Source: Chitinophagaceae bacterium
GTDB lineage: Bacteria > Bacteroidota > Bacteroidia > Chitinophagales > Chitinophagaceae
NCBI GenBank assembly: GCA_016720825.1
Contig: JADKJV010000011.1
Location: 107,909-171,908 of the forward strand
DNA length: 64,000 nt
Direction of reading: 5' to 3'
Shown piece after piece: positions 45,886 through 54,206 of the stretch. The notes under the pieces were generated by a model. That model was not told the DNA's origin. It saw only the letters and a list, made by a program, of their open reading frames with translations, and made no database searches. Position 1 is the stretch's first letter; each line of letters opens with the position of its first letter. A program made the position numbers and the translations under genes.

Positions 45886-46539
45886 ATGAAAAAACTATTC
45901 TTATCCCTGTTTGTATTCGTCTCTGTAAGCTCAAACGCCCAGGTCTCTGCTGGCATAACAGCCGGATTCAGTTCCACCGATATCGGTAATATGGACCTGG
46001 CCACCACGAAACGCTTATCGTCTGTCAATGGCGGACTGCTGCTCGACTACCAGTTCCCCGCATCCGGACTCCATTTACAATCAGGTATTATATATTCCCC
46101 GATGGGTTTTGGAAAATCTGATATTACGGCGGTAGATAATACCGGTAAGAATCTCGGTAATATTGAATCCCACCGGATTAGTTATATACAGGTACCCGCT
46201 TACCTGACTTACGGCAGTCTGTCAATAAACTTTGCACTGCGTGGCGGTATTGGCCCTTTCATCGGTTTTAAAACCAGCGATAAATTAATTGTTACCGGTG
46301 GAGAACATTTCGGGAATGGCACCGCACTGCCGGGGAATACTACTGCCTTAAAGAATATCGTTGCCGGTGCAGGACTGCATCTCAGTGCCAATTTTTACCA
46401 CTACCAGATTGCTTTTGAATTCCAGCAAACTTTTACCGGCTTGTATGAAAACAAAGTGTCGTCTGCCCAAAAATGGAACACCAACAGCTTTGGTATCAAG
46501 CTTGGGTATTTCTTCAGAACGGTACATGAAGGGTTTTAA
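45886..46539 (+). CDS. PorT-like outer-membrane beta-barrel protein
   Basis: A 217-aa protein (ATG 45886 chosen after AATCC; an earlier ATG would add a non-signal peptide). Signal FLSLFVFVSVSSNAQ; then barrel strands (LHLQSGIIYSPMGFGK, YIQVPAYLTYGSLSINFALR GGIGPFIGFK, YHYQIAFEFQQTFTGLYE, SFGIKLGYFF). The pattern matches the PorT/outer-membrane beta-barrel domain family of Bacteroidota. Function unknown; PorT itself belongs to type IX secretion, but many paralogues do not. Confidence 0.78.
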   Translation: MKKLFLSLFVFVSVSSNAQVSAGITAGFSSTDIGNMDLATTKRLSSVNGGLLLDYQFPASGLHLQSGIIYSPMGFGKSDITAVDNTGKNLGNIESHRISYIQVPAYLTYGSLSINFALRGGIGPFIGFKTSDKLIVTGGEHFGNGTALPGNTTALKNIVAGAGLHLSANFYHYQIAFEFQQTFTGLYENKVSSAQKWNTNSFGIKLGYFFRTVHEGF

Positions 46540-46674
46540 TGAGCCCAAGGCTATCTCTTATCAATTGTATTCCGCTGCGTTCGCTGCTCCACTGCGGCCG
46601 CTGCGAGAAATAATTTGGTTCTGCGCTCGGAATGAAAGGCTTTTGGTGAGCGATAGGAGCGGTCAGTTCCCTTA

Positions 46675-46760
46675 CTCAGTTCGAGTTCCCTTACTGTGGT
46701 CGGAAATTAAGCTTCGCTTCAGGTTCCTCGCTCAGTTCGAGTTCCCTCACTGTTCTCGGA
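46675..46760. repeat. Direct repeat pair with CTCAGTTCGAGTTCCCT core
   Basis: CTCAGTTCGAGTTCCCTTAC at 46675-46694 and CTCAGTTCGAGTTCCCTCAC at 46731-46750 are near-identical, each followed by TGT(GG/TC)TCGGA, offset 56 bases. The whole 46540-46900 stretch is a mosaic of short CGCT/AGCG-type words (TCTCGCTACGCTCGAAATC, CTTCGCTTC) with no supported gene. Confidence 0.65.
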
Positions 46761-46898
46761 ATGACACGCTTTATGGGAGGGGAGGAGACACAGATTTCTC
46801 GCTACGCTCGAAATCGTTATAAAATCACATCTGGCGAAACGAGGAAATTTTATTCGAACATCAAGACTGACTACCCAGGTTTGATGTTTGGAATTTGG

Positions 46899-46916
46899 TC
46901 CCGATAGCTATCGGGA
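46899..46916. repeat. 18-bp palindrome TCCCGATAGCTATCGGGA
   Basis: A perfect 18-bp palindrome, followed about 17 bases later by a degenerate second version (CCGAAATCTATCGAGAT). It lies in the gene-free interval between the PorT-like gene and the T9SS gene terminator. Such palindromes may be protein-binding sites or mobile-element relics; nothing in the window decides. Confidence 0.7.
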
Positions 46917-46998
46917 TTGGGTTTTGGTTCCGAAATCTATCGAGATTAGGATTTTTGACTTTTTATTTTTGACTTTTGAACTAGCTGAAACCTGGTAC

Positions 46999-47030
46999 AA
47001 AAAAACACCCCGCAACCGGAGTGTTTTTTT
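46999..47030 (-). terminator. Terminator of the T9SS cargo gene
   Basis: AAAACACCCCG (47002-47012) pairs with CGGAGTGTTTT (47017-47027), one mismatch, loop CAAC. The left A-run is a T-run on the minus strand. It lies 21 bases past the stop. Confidence 0.75.
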
Positions 47031-47050
47031 ATAAGAACAATTAAAATCTA

Positions 47051-50000
47051 TTAATCCATTTTCACCATCTTCTGCCGGTAAACCCCGGTAATGGTTTCAA
47101 TCTTCAGTATATAAGTTCCTTTGGGTAAATCACCTTTCACCAGTACCTGGTTATTCCGCACGGCATTGTCCTGGTAAACCATTTTGCCTGCCGCATCATA
47201 GAAACTTACTTTGGTTACTGTGGAAGGGCTGTATATCGTAATCCTGTCCTTGAAAGGATTAGGTCCTGCTGTAACAATATCTGCTTTCTCATTCAGCGCT
47301 ACACGGGCAATGCTGCTGTAGGTATAGCTGCCGTCTTTATCCAGCATCTTCAGGCGATAGTACACATAGCCGGATAAGCGTACAGGTAAAGCAGAAATCA
47401 TGTCTGTAAACTGGTACTGGTTGTCGGCGCCGTTGAGTGCTGTTTTTTGCCCGACTTGTGTAAACAGGATACCATCTGTGCTTCTTTCAACCAGGTAACG
47501 GTTCATGTTTGTTTCCTCGGCGGTTGACCATTTCACCAGCACATCTGATTGCTGTTTTTCAGCAACAAATTGTAACAGCTGAATCGGCAATGATACATTT
47601 TCCGGCCCGAGGATTTCAAAATCATCCACAGCCACTCCGGCTGCATTGGTGTTTACATCTGATTTAAAACGCAATCGGAAACTAACATTGCCCTGGCCTG
47701 CGAGGAAGGAAACATCCCGGGTATATTGTGTATAGGCGGCGACTGTTCCGTTAAAGAAGGCTTCATTTACCGGGAAACTGGCATCACCAACCGTATTAGC
47801 GAAATTATACCAGCCCGCAGCAACAGTAGTTCCAAGCGGTAACCAGCTTGCACCTTTGTTGGTACTGTATTCCACCCTGAATCCGTCGTAACCGGCTTCG
47901 GTAGCAAATTTAGACCAGAACCGCAATGTATAAGTGCCGGGCAAAGTGAAATTATAATTCGGTGTCAGCAAGCTGGCATCTCCGTTGTCTGCGTAATTGG
48001 ATGCAGTTAATCCGGTCACCCAGGCTGCAGATCCGGCATGTGTTCCGTTCTTACCGGCAATGGCTGAATTTCCCAGTTCCCAGGCTGTGCCTGATGTTGT
48101 TTGTGGTCCGAAATCTGCCGTGTTTGTTTCAAAACCACCACCACCGGCAATCGAATAGGGTGTGCCGCGGTTGGGTAATATCTGAACAAATGAATTCTTT
48201 GTAAGCGATGAAGCGCCGCCATTAATGCTGAGTGTTACATTGTACACGCCTGCATTAGCATACACATGTGAGGGGTTTTCTGCTGTAGAAGTATTTCCAT
48301 CACCAAAATCCCAGCTCCAGCTGGTGGCCCTGTATGATTCACTGTTAAACTGAACCGCCATATTCCGGTAAGTCGTTTTGTTGGTTGCTGTGAACAGGGA
48401 AGTGGGTGTTGTGAAAACATCTGAACCAAACAAACCACGTCCATGGGTTGCAGCAATGACATATTTATCAGACTGCCTCATCTGCAGCATGTCAACCCTG
48501 ACATTCGCCAGTCCTGAATTGCTGGCTCCCCACACCGTTGCTCCACCTGCTAAATTATCGGTTGACCAAACGCCGAGTTCAGTGGCAATGATAGCCTGAG
48601 CACTGTTTGACGGATTTAACAGAATCCATCTTACCGGCATGTCAGGCAAATTGCCATCATCACTTTTCCAGGTTGTCCCGCCGTCTGATGTTTCCCATAT
48701 ATTGAGGATGCCATAATTGGAATAAGTAACCAGCAGGTGATTGTCATTACCGGTTTCCACTTCCACACAAGTAGGAGTACCTGCAGGAAGACCTGTACTG
48801 ATATTAGTGGCCGTGGCTGCTCCATTCGCATTATCCACTCTTACTACGCGGCCACTGGATGTACCAAAGAATACCCGGTTGGCTGTATTGGGAGATACCG
48901 TTACCGCAGTTACAAAGCCGTTGAATGCAGCTACAGCAACTTGCGAAAAAGTAGAGCCGGTCTGTGCATTGGTCCAGCGACGGTAATTATTATTACCATC
49001 ACACATATAAAGTATGTTGCCGGTATTGTCGTAATCAGTAGGGCTGATAAAATCACCACCGGTTGTAGTAACATTGGTCCAGCTGGCACCGCCATTGGAT
49101 GATCTGTAAAAATCATTGTACACGTAAGACGTAAACTGGTACTGGGGCTGGTCCTGGTCAATATGTACAAAAGCACCATCACCACCGGTTACCTGTACAC
49201 TGCCAGCAATAGAATTGCTGGTGAACTGGTGGGAGCCATTATCCTGCGCACCCGCCAGGTAATAACTCGTTTGGGCAGTAGGGTGGATGGCACAGGAATA
49301 GAACTGTGCAGTGATATAATTCGTTCCTTTTGATGTAAGCGTTGGAGAAGCTGCATTGGCATTTGATGTCTGGAAAATGCCACCATCATTCGTGAAATAG
49401 GCGATGGTATTGCTGCCTGGTTTGAAACGGATACAATGCTGGTCGGCATGTGCATACTGGTAACCAAAACCGCCATACCAATGCGTTACCTGCGTCCAGG
49501 TAGATCCGCCATTGGTTGATTTGAAAATATCTACACCGCCCACAAAAATTTCATCACGGTTCGTTGGGTTAACCGCGATCGTGAGGTCATACCATGCCTG
49601 TGTACGGGAGAAATCTGCTGCAGGAATACCGGGATCAGCATCAGCAGGCTCTGTTTGTGAAGTCCAGGTAGTACCGCCATTAACTGTTTTGAGTACACCA
49701 GCTACAGCACTGCCGTTTTCGCAAAGTGCATAAACATAGTTTGCATCAGAAGGCGCCGTGGCCAGTTCAATTCTCCCCGCTGTTATGGGAAGTGTTTGTG
49801 CAGCAGCAAACGTAACGCCGGCGTTGGTTGATCTATGGACAGAGCCATTCAGAGTTGCAAATACATCACCATTTGCGGCGATGTCAACATCATAACAGAA
49901 ATTGCTTGCGGCACCGGTAATACCAAGTCCGGTACCAAGTACTTTCGTCCAGGTGGTTCCACCATCCGGTGAACGCTGTAAACCGGAAGCGGTAGCAACT

Positions 50001-50662
50001 AATACCACACCGGTACTGGTGACAGCCATTTTCTGGCAGTAATAGAAATTAGAATTATTCGTCGCGGATATCTGCGACCAGGATGTGCCGCCATTTACAG
50101 ATTTCCATACACCTAATCCACGGATACCATCAATATTTCCATATCCTTCACCCGTACTGAGATACATGACTAAGGTGTTTGAAGGATCCTGTACAATATC
50201 TGAAATAGACAGATTGCCCATCAGATCGTCAACAGCAGTCCATGCGGGTGAAGCCGCACTGATATCTGTTGTTTTCCATAAACCACCACCTACACTGCCT
50301 GTCCAAACCGTATTACCGGTGGCATCATTGGCGTCCACTAAAACAGTTCGTGAACGGCCGCCCTGGTTATTGGGGCCGAAATTTTTCCAGGTAACACCAC
50401 TTAAAGCGGCACCGGGTCTTTGTTGTCTCCACAATTCATCCCGGTAGGCTTTTGCAGCAACCAGTCTTTCTGTAGGAACAATTCCAAGCGCAGGATCTTT
50501 CATCATACGGATATCGCGCTCGAGCATTTCGCGCGGACCATCTTCTTCCGGACGAGCTGATTGATTTGCCTGACGGGGATTCGAGCAGGAAAGTCCTGCC
50601 AAGAAAGCAAAAGTGATTACGACAAGGCTGAAAGCCCTGGTACCGGGGGAAAAGTTTCTCAT
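47051..50662 (-). CDS. T9SS-exported BNR/sialidase-like repeat protein with PKD and sorting domain
   Basis: A 1203-aa secreted protein. Signal with lipobox-like FAFLAGLSC. Residues about 90-745 hold many BNR/WD-type propeller repeats (GGLWKTTD, GVWKSVNGGTSWSQI, RSPDGGTTWTKV, NGGTTWTSQ) as in sortilin/sialidase folds. A PKD domain (ATSWSWDFGDGNTST AENPSHVY) lies about 755-835, then a jelly-roll-like region and a C-terminal type IX sorting domain (GPNPFKDRITIYS, KGDLPKGTYILKI, ending YRQKMVKMD). It is probably an adhesin, binding protein or glycan enzyme at the surface; catalytic residues were not identified. Confidence 0.88.
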   Translation of the reverse strand: MRNFSPGTRAFSLVVITFAFLAGLSCSNPRQANQSARPEEDGPREMLERDIRMMKDPALGIVPTERLVAAKAYRDELWRQQRPGAALSGVTWKNFGPNNQGGRSRTVLVDANDATGNTVWTGSVGGGLWKTTDISAASPAWTAVDDLMGNLSISDIVQDPSNTLVMYLSTGEGYGNIDGIRGLGVWKSVNGGTSWSQISATNNSNFYYCQKMAVTSTGVVLVATASGLQRSPDGGTTWTKVLGTGLGITGAASNFCYDVDIAANGDVFATLNGSVHRSTNAGVTFAAAQTLPITAGRIELATAPSDANYVYALCENGSAVAGVLKTVNGGTTWTSQTEPADADPGIPAADFSRTQAWYDLTIAVNPTNRDEIFVGGVDIFKSTNGGSTWTQVTHWYGGFGYQYAHADQHCIRFKPGSNTIAYFTNDGGIFQTSNANAASPTLTSKGTNYITAQFYSCAIHPTAQTSYYLAGAQDNGSHQFTSNSIAGSVQVTGGDGAFVHIDQDQPQYQFTSYVYNDFYRSSNGGASWTNVTTTGGDFISPTDYDNTGNILYMCDGNNNYRRWTNAQTGSTFSQVAVAAFNGFVTAVTVSPNTANRVFFGTSSGRVVRVDNANGAATATNISTGLPAGTPTCVEVETGNDNHLLVTYSNYGILNIWETSDGGTTWKSDDGNLPDMPVRWILLNPSNSAQAIIATELGVWSTDNLAGGATVWGASNSGLANVRVDMLQMRQSDKYVIAATHGRGLFGSDVFTTPTSLFTATNKTTYRNMAVQFNSESYRATSWSWDFGDGNTSTAENPSHVYANAGVYNVTLSINGGASSLTKNSFVQILPNRGTPYSIAGGGGFETNTADFGPQTTSGTAWELGNSAIAGKNGTHAGSAAWVTGLTASNYADNGDASLLTPNYNFTLPGTYTLRFWSKFATEAGYDGFRVEYSTNKGASWLPLGTTVAAGWYNFANTVGDASFPVNEAFFNGTVAAYTQYTRDVSFLAGQGNVSFRLRFKSDVNTNAAGVAVDDFEILGPENVSLPIQLLQFVAEKQQSDVLVKWSTAEETNMNRYLVERSTDGILFTQVGQKTALNGADNQYQFTDMISALPVRLSGYVYYRLKMLDKDGSYTYSSIARVALNEKADIVTAGPNPFKDRITIYSPSTVTKVSFYDAAGKMVYQDNAVRNNQVLVKGDLPKGTYILKIETITGVYRQKMVKMD

Positions 50663-50798
50663 GTGTTGGTTTTAAGAACAATAAAAATAATCAATTATCC
50701 AGTATTCTGCAATGAGGATATACATTTAAAAAAATACCGGGTCCCGGGTATGTATTACATGTTAGTTTCCGGTATTTTGGTGTTCTAAAAAATAACAA

Positions 50799-51353
50799 AT
50801 GACCGAAGTAAAACAATGGATGAGCTGGGAAGGTGGTATTGACCTCGTAGCTGTCACTTCCCCTGAATTACAAATGCCGAATGTGATTGTACATCTTGGA
50901 AGAATGGTGAACACACCGGTTGGTAATGCACCTTCCGGAATGATATTCTGGCAACCCGATCCCCAGGCAGCGCCACTGGTAATGGGTTTTGTAAGTACAG
51001 ATGAAAAAGTAGGTGCTTATTTCGGACCGAATATTTTTGCCGGCACACCATTTGAAAATGCGCCGGTACTGAAAGCCGACATAAGAATTGACATCACATC
51101 CTCTTCCGCCATTTCAACTTGTGTGGTAGGTGGAATCACCTTTGAAGTTGAATTAAGTGATTTCAGCGAACCCTACCTCATTGACCGCAAGCCTTCCGCC
51201 ATGCCGCCGTTCTACCAGCAGGGCGTGGAGATTCATGCACGTAAAGCAACGTTGAAAGTGAATGGTGAATTGATAAACATTATTATTCCGCCAACTGGTA
51301 TTAGCGGTGGGCCGGCAAGTGTAGTATCGCCTAATGGTGTGTATGCGCGATAG
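50799..51353 (+). CDS. Conserved-looking orphan of unknown function, 184 aa
   Basis: I do not recognise the family. It is acidic to neutral, with no signal peptide or membrane helix, and rich in beta-type segments (PNVIVHLGRMVNTPVGNAPS, ITFEVELSDFSEPYLID, EIHARKATLKVNGELINIII). A single Cys (STCVVGG) is present. The gene stands alone, divergent from the T9SS gene, with a candidate box (TATTTTGG) upstream, and its stop is followed at once by the heptamer array. Confidence 0.6.
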   Translation: MTEVKQWMSWEGGIDLVAVTSPELQMPNVIVHLGRMVNTPVGNAPSGMIFWQPDPQAAPLVMGFVSTDEKVGAYFGPNIFAGTPFENAPVLKADIRIDITSSSAISTCVVGGITFEVELSDFSEPYLIDRKPSAMPPFYQQGVEIHARKATLKVNGELINIIIPPTGISGGPASVVSPNGVYAR

Positions 51354-51458
51354 GTAGCAGGTAGCAGGTTGCAGGTAGCAGGTAGCAGGTTGCAGGTAGC
51401 AGGTTGCAGGTTGCAGATTGCAGATTGCAGGTTGCAGATTGCAGGTAGCAGGTAGCAG
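51354..51458. repeat. Fifteen tandem heptamers (G/A-T-A/T-GCAG)
   Basis: Exactly 15 head-to-tail 7-base units: GTAGCAG and GTTGCAG with ATTGCAG variants. Positions 4-7 (GCAG) are constant; only positions 1 and 3 vary. It begins the base after the orphan gene's stop codon. Confidence 0.9.
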
Positions 51459-51489
51459 TTCCGGATAGTGAACTTATGCAGGTTGCAGG

Positions 51490-51549
51490 AAACTGGTAAC
51501 TGGCAACTGGTAACTGGCAACTGGAAACTGGTAACTGGCAACTGGCAAC
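51490..51549. repeat. Eight tandem heptamers (N-AACTGG)
   Basis: Head-to-tail AAACTGG/TAACTGG/CAACTGG units from 51490 to 51545, then CAAC. The first base varies, AACTGG is constant. It is 31 bases from the GCAG heptamer array and uses the same period. Confidence 0.88.
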
Positions 51550-51635
51550 GTAAAATAATCCCTGAGAAAAGGCTGTTAGCAGTATGCTGGTGGCCTTTTT
51601 CTTTTGTGATGCAAAAAGCTACCTGTTCTTCTTTA

Positions 51636-51897
51636 CCCCGGGTTAAAACCCGGGGCAATAATGAGTAAAGCTTTACAGCAAGTTTCCCCCATAGAATTTC
51701 TTTGTATGCGCAGGCCTGGGGCTAAAGCCCTGAAATTGTTTTCATTTCTAATCTTAAGAAAAAATCATCCGGGACTTTAGTCCCTTTACCAAACGAGATA
51801 AAGATGAGTTATTGGTTGAGTGTATCCGGCGGTAAGTAATTTAACATTGAGGATGATATGCTGCCAGTTTCTCTTTGCCCCGGGTTTCAACCCGGGG
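51636..51897. repeat. Composite palindrome element, copy set 1
   Basis: CCCCGGGTTAAAACCCGGGG (51636-51655), GGGCTAAAGCCC (51719-51730), GGGACTTTAGTCCC (51771-51784) and CCCCGGGTTTCAACCCGGGG (51878-51897) lie in this order with gaps of 63, 40 and 93 bases. The order and most gaps match the second cluster at 53630-54092. No gene is supported within it. Confidence 0.85.
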
Positions 51898-51916
51898 TAA
51901 TCAGTAAAACAGGCAC

Positions 51917-51948
51917 AAAAAAAGAGGCTGCCTCTCATGAGACAGCCC
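51917..51948 (-). terminator. Terminator of the small secreted-protein gene
   Basis: On the minus strand GGCTGTCTC pairs with GAGGCAGCC (one G-T pair) around ATGA, followed by CT and a T-run. It lies 40 bases beyond the gene's stop at 51988. Confidence 0.7.
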
Positions 51949-51987
51949 CGGGACTGTAATTCAACTTAACCAATTAACCAGTAAAAG

Positions 51988-52396
51988 TTATTTCAGTTTA
52001 GTAATCTGCGTGTCAACCACCGTACGTGTTTCATAATTGATCACGTAGCTGATTTTCTCACGGCTTTTTTCACACCATACATCAAAATGGATGTCTTCTT
52101 CACCGATTTCATTCCTGTCGAACAGGAAAGTCTTGGTGAAGTTGCCGCCGATAATCCTTTCACGATACAGTGAGTTGTTGTTGCCGTCGCGGATGATGAT
52201 AGTATACACTTCATCAATAGCACCGGTGTTCACCTGTAATTGGAAAAGCGGGCGGTTTTCCTGTGTGCCCAGGTACTTCAGCTCAATAGGAGCTGCGGGC
52301 GGTATGGTGGCCGCCTGTACACTGGCGGTAGTCAGCGCTGTGAATACCGTGAAAACGCAATTGCAATAAGCCTGTTGTTAAAAAAATCCTCTTCAT
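51988..52396 (-). CDS. Small secreted protein, one-base frameshift in the signal region
   Basis: Unknown function. The C-terminal part is a beta-rich domain (QVNTGAIDEVYTIIIRDGNN, IHFDVWCEKSREKISYVINY). Going upstream this frame runs through ALTTASVQAATIPPAAPIEL and hits TAA. The only suitable start, ATG 52394-52396, opens MKRIFLTTGLL in a neighbouring frame, and removing one base around 52345-52360 joins them into a signal peptide plus domain, about 135 aa. Whether the indel is real or a read error is open; if real, the product is not made. Confidence 0.55.
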
Positions 52397-52959
52397 AGTT
52401 CAAAGTTTAATAGTTACAAAATGGGTTCCGAAATAAAAGTCTTGAGGCGGCAATCGGGGCAAGGGCGTTAAAACCAGATAAGTAGTCCGGCTGGCAGTAT
52501 TTTCGTTTGACAGGTCAAAACTACGGGCCCGGATCACAGCCTCCAAACAAACAAAAGGGCACTGATCGTATGCTCAAATCCAAATTTTGGAATCGAAATA
52601 GATTGATAAGCAATGTGTTGTAAAATTCCTGCTATGATGTCCAAACACTGATTCGGCCTGTAAATCCGGCTCCAAACCGGATGTTTTTGGTGTTCTTTAC
52701 GTCAAATTCAATGGAAAACCGGGATTTTGATGAACGGTAAAAATCCTGTGTTGGTAAATTGTTGAATATCAGGGTGATTTGGAGTGTTGAGAATTTGGGA
52801 TTTCATTTATTTCGGGAGGTGGAAAAAAACATTACCTTCAACCCGATTCACTACATAACGCATTGAAAACTAGAGTGAACCAAATATTCATTCGGTTGTT
52901 ATATATAATAAGATACCTGAACCAATAGCTTGGGGAAGTGTAAAAAACAGGAGATAAAT
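52397..52959. other. Gene-free interval
   Basis: No supported gene, RNA or strong hairpin in these 563 bases. A TTATATATAATAAG stretch lies near 52900 upstream of the DsbA-fold gene and could be part of its promoter, but no full TAnnTTTG match with -33 partner is visible. Confidence 0.6.
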
Positions 52960-53532
52960 ATGGCATTTAAAAAAGACGAAATTGAAATTATTGAACCAAA
53001 GGAGATATGGGTGGGCAAAAAAGATGCCCCTGTATCTTTAGTTGAATTTGGTGAGTATGAGAATGAAGAGTGTGCGAAAGCAAATGAAATCGTGAAGCAG
53101 TTACTGGAAGAATATGAAGGAAAGATCCGTTTCCAGTTCCGCCATTTTCCGCTTACGCTCGTGCACCAGCGCAGTATGAAAGCCAGTGAGTCTGCAGTAG
53201 CAGCCGCACAGGAAGGAAAATTCTGGGAGATGCATAACGTGTTATTCAATAACCGCCGCAACCTGGGAACTACCAGCCTGAAACTCCACAGCAAGGATGC
53301 AGGCGTGAAGAACAAAAAATTCCTGGATGATCTCGTGAACGGTGTATTCGGATGGCAGGTGCAGGATGACCTGAAAGAAGGAATCAACCGTGGTGTGAAA
53401 GAACTCCCTGCATTTTTTGTGAATGATGTACGTGTTACAGGCAAAGCCACATTTACAAATCTCGCAGCCGCGATCGAAGCAGCCCTGAAGAAACCAAAGA
53501 AAAAAACACCGGCCGCCAAACAGCGCGCCTGA
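52960..53532 (+). CDS. DsbA-fold thioredoxin-like protein lacking the CxxC nucleophile
   Basis: A 190-aa protein (ATG 52960, preceded by AGGAGATAA). It follows the DsbA/Thioredoxin_4 pattern: FGEYENEECAKANE aligns with the usual F-x-D-F-x-C-P-x-C, and the cis-Pro motif is present (KELPAFFVN). The first Cys of CxxC is Asn (N35) and the second is kept (C38). The insertion helices and LVHQRSMKASESAVAAAQEG are typical of the family. No signal peptide, so it should act in the cytoplasm. The C-terminus is a Lys/Ala-rich tail. A strong terminator follows. Confidence 0.83.
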   Translation: MAFKKDEIEIIEPKEIWVGKKDAPVSLVEFGEYENEECAKANEIVKQLLEEYEGKIRFQFRHFPLTLVHQRSMKASESAVAAAQEGKFWEMHNVLFNNRRNLGTTSLKLHSKDAGVKNKKFLDDLVNGVFGWQVQDDLKEGINRGVKELPAFFVNDVRVTGKATFTNLAAAIEAALKKPKKKTPAAKQRA

Positions 53533-53552
53533 TTAATATCATTTCTTATTGA

Positions 53553-53576
53553 AACCGCCGGAAGGCGGTTTTTTTT
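53553..53576 (+). terminator. Terminator of the DsbA-fold gene
   Basis: Perfect stem AACCGCC (53553-53559) / GGCGGTT (53564-53570), loop GGAA, with a T-run to 53576, 20 bases after the stop. Confidence 0.88.
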
Positions 53577-53629
53577 GTATCCGTCTTGTCCCTTACAGAT
53601 TGTATTCCTCTTTAAATGTTAGGGCCTCC

Positions 53630-54092
53630 GGGACTTTAGTCCCACCAATGCTTTTGCTAAAAAGCAGCTATTTATAGCATGCTGTAAAAGGAGTAAAATC
53701 AGTTTGATAATTAAAGATAGCTTCCCGGCTTCTTTGTTGCCCCGGGTTTAAACCCGGGGCAAGAGTAGGTGCAGTTTCAATGATTTCCATTTTTGTTATT
53801 ATCTCTTATGAAGATAAAGCCAGGGGCTAAAGCCCCTCAACAGTTTTCATAGATTTATATGTTCATTGAATAAGTCTTCCGGGACTTTAGTCCCCTCTGT
53901 GCATTTACTTATTAGGTTTGGTTATAGTACTCAGTTAAAAGGTTTGTAACTGCTCACTTCTTGCCCCGGGTTTAAACCCGGGGCAACCCCTGCATTTTGC
54001 AGCGAATGTTTTACAAGTGAAATAGATAACCGGCATATTCACGTCTGCCAAAAACTCCTTTGAATGTGGCTCGGGAATGGGACTAAAGTCCC
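53630..54092. repeat. Composite palindrome element, copy set 2
   Basis: In order: GGGACTTTAGTCCC (53630-53643), CCCCGGGTTTAAACCCGGGG (53740-53759), GGGGCTAAAGCCCC (53823-53836), GGGACTTTAGTCCC (53881-53894), CCCCGGGTTTAAACCCGGGG (53964-53983) and GGGACTAAAGTCCC (54079-54092). Gaps are 96, 63, 44, 69 and 95 bases. The core order CCCCGGG, GGGGCTAAAG, GGGACTTTAG, CCCCGGG repeats that of the first cluster. Confidence 0.88.
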
Positions 54093-54156
54093 GGCAGGCT
54101 TTTCAATAAACTGAGCCTTGCCATTGGTTTTACCCTGCAACCCGCTGTATACCCAT

Positions 54157-54185
54157 AAAAAAAAAGCCGCCTCTGTTGAGGCGGC
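54157..54185 (-). terminator. Terminator of the RRM protein gene
   Basis: Stem GCCGCCTC (54166-54173) / GAGGCGGC (54178-54185) with loop TGTT. The A-run at 54157-54165 is a T-run on the minus strand. It lies 22 bases beyond the stop. Confidence 0.88.
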
Positions 54186-54206
54186 CTTTTGAAAAGTTGG
54201 AATCAA

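Noticed and set aside
51354..51549. CRISPR array
   Set aside because: Units are 7 bases with no spacers between them, and there are no cas genes. It is a tandem heptamer array.
52397..52959. tRNA or small RNA in the gap before the DsbA-fold gene
   Set aside because: No cloverleaf or strong hairpin could be folded by eye.
52899..53519. 206-aa minus-strand frame opposite the DsbA-fold gene
   Set aside because: Shadow of the plus-strand gene, with Ser/Phe-rich composition; the plus frame has a recognised fold and a strong terminator.
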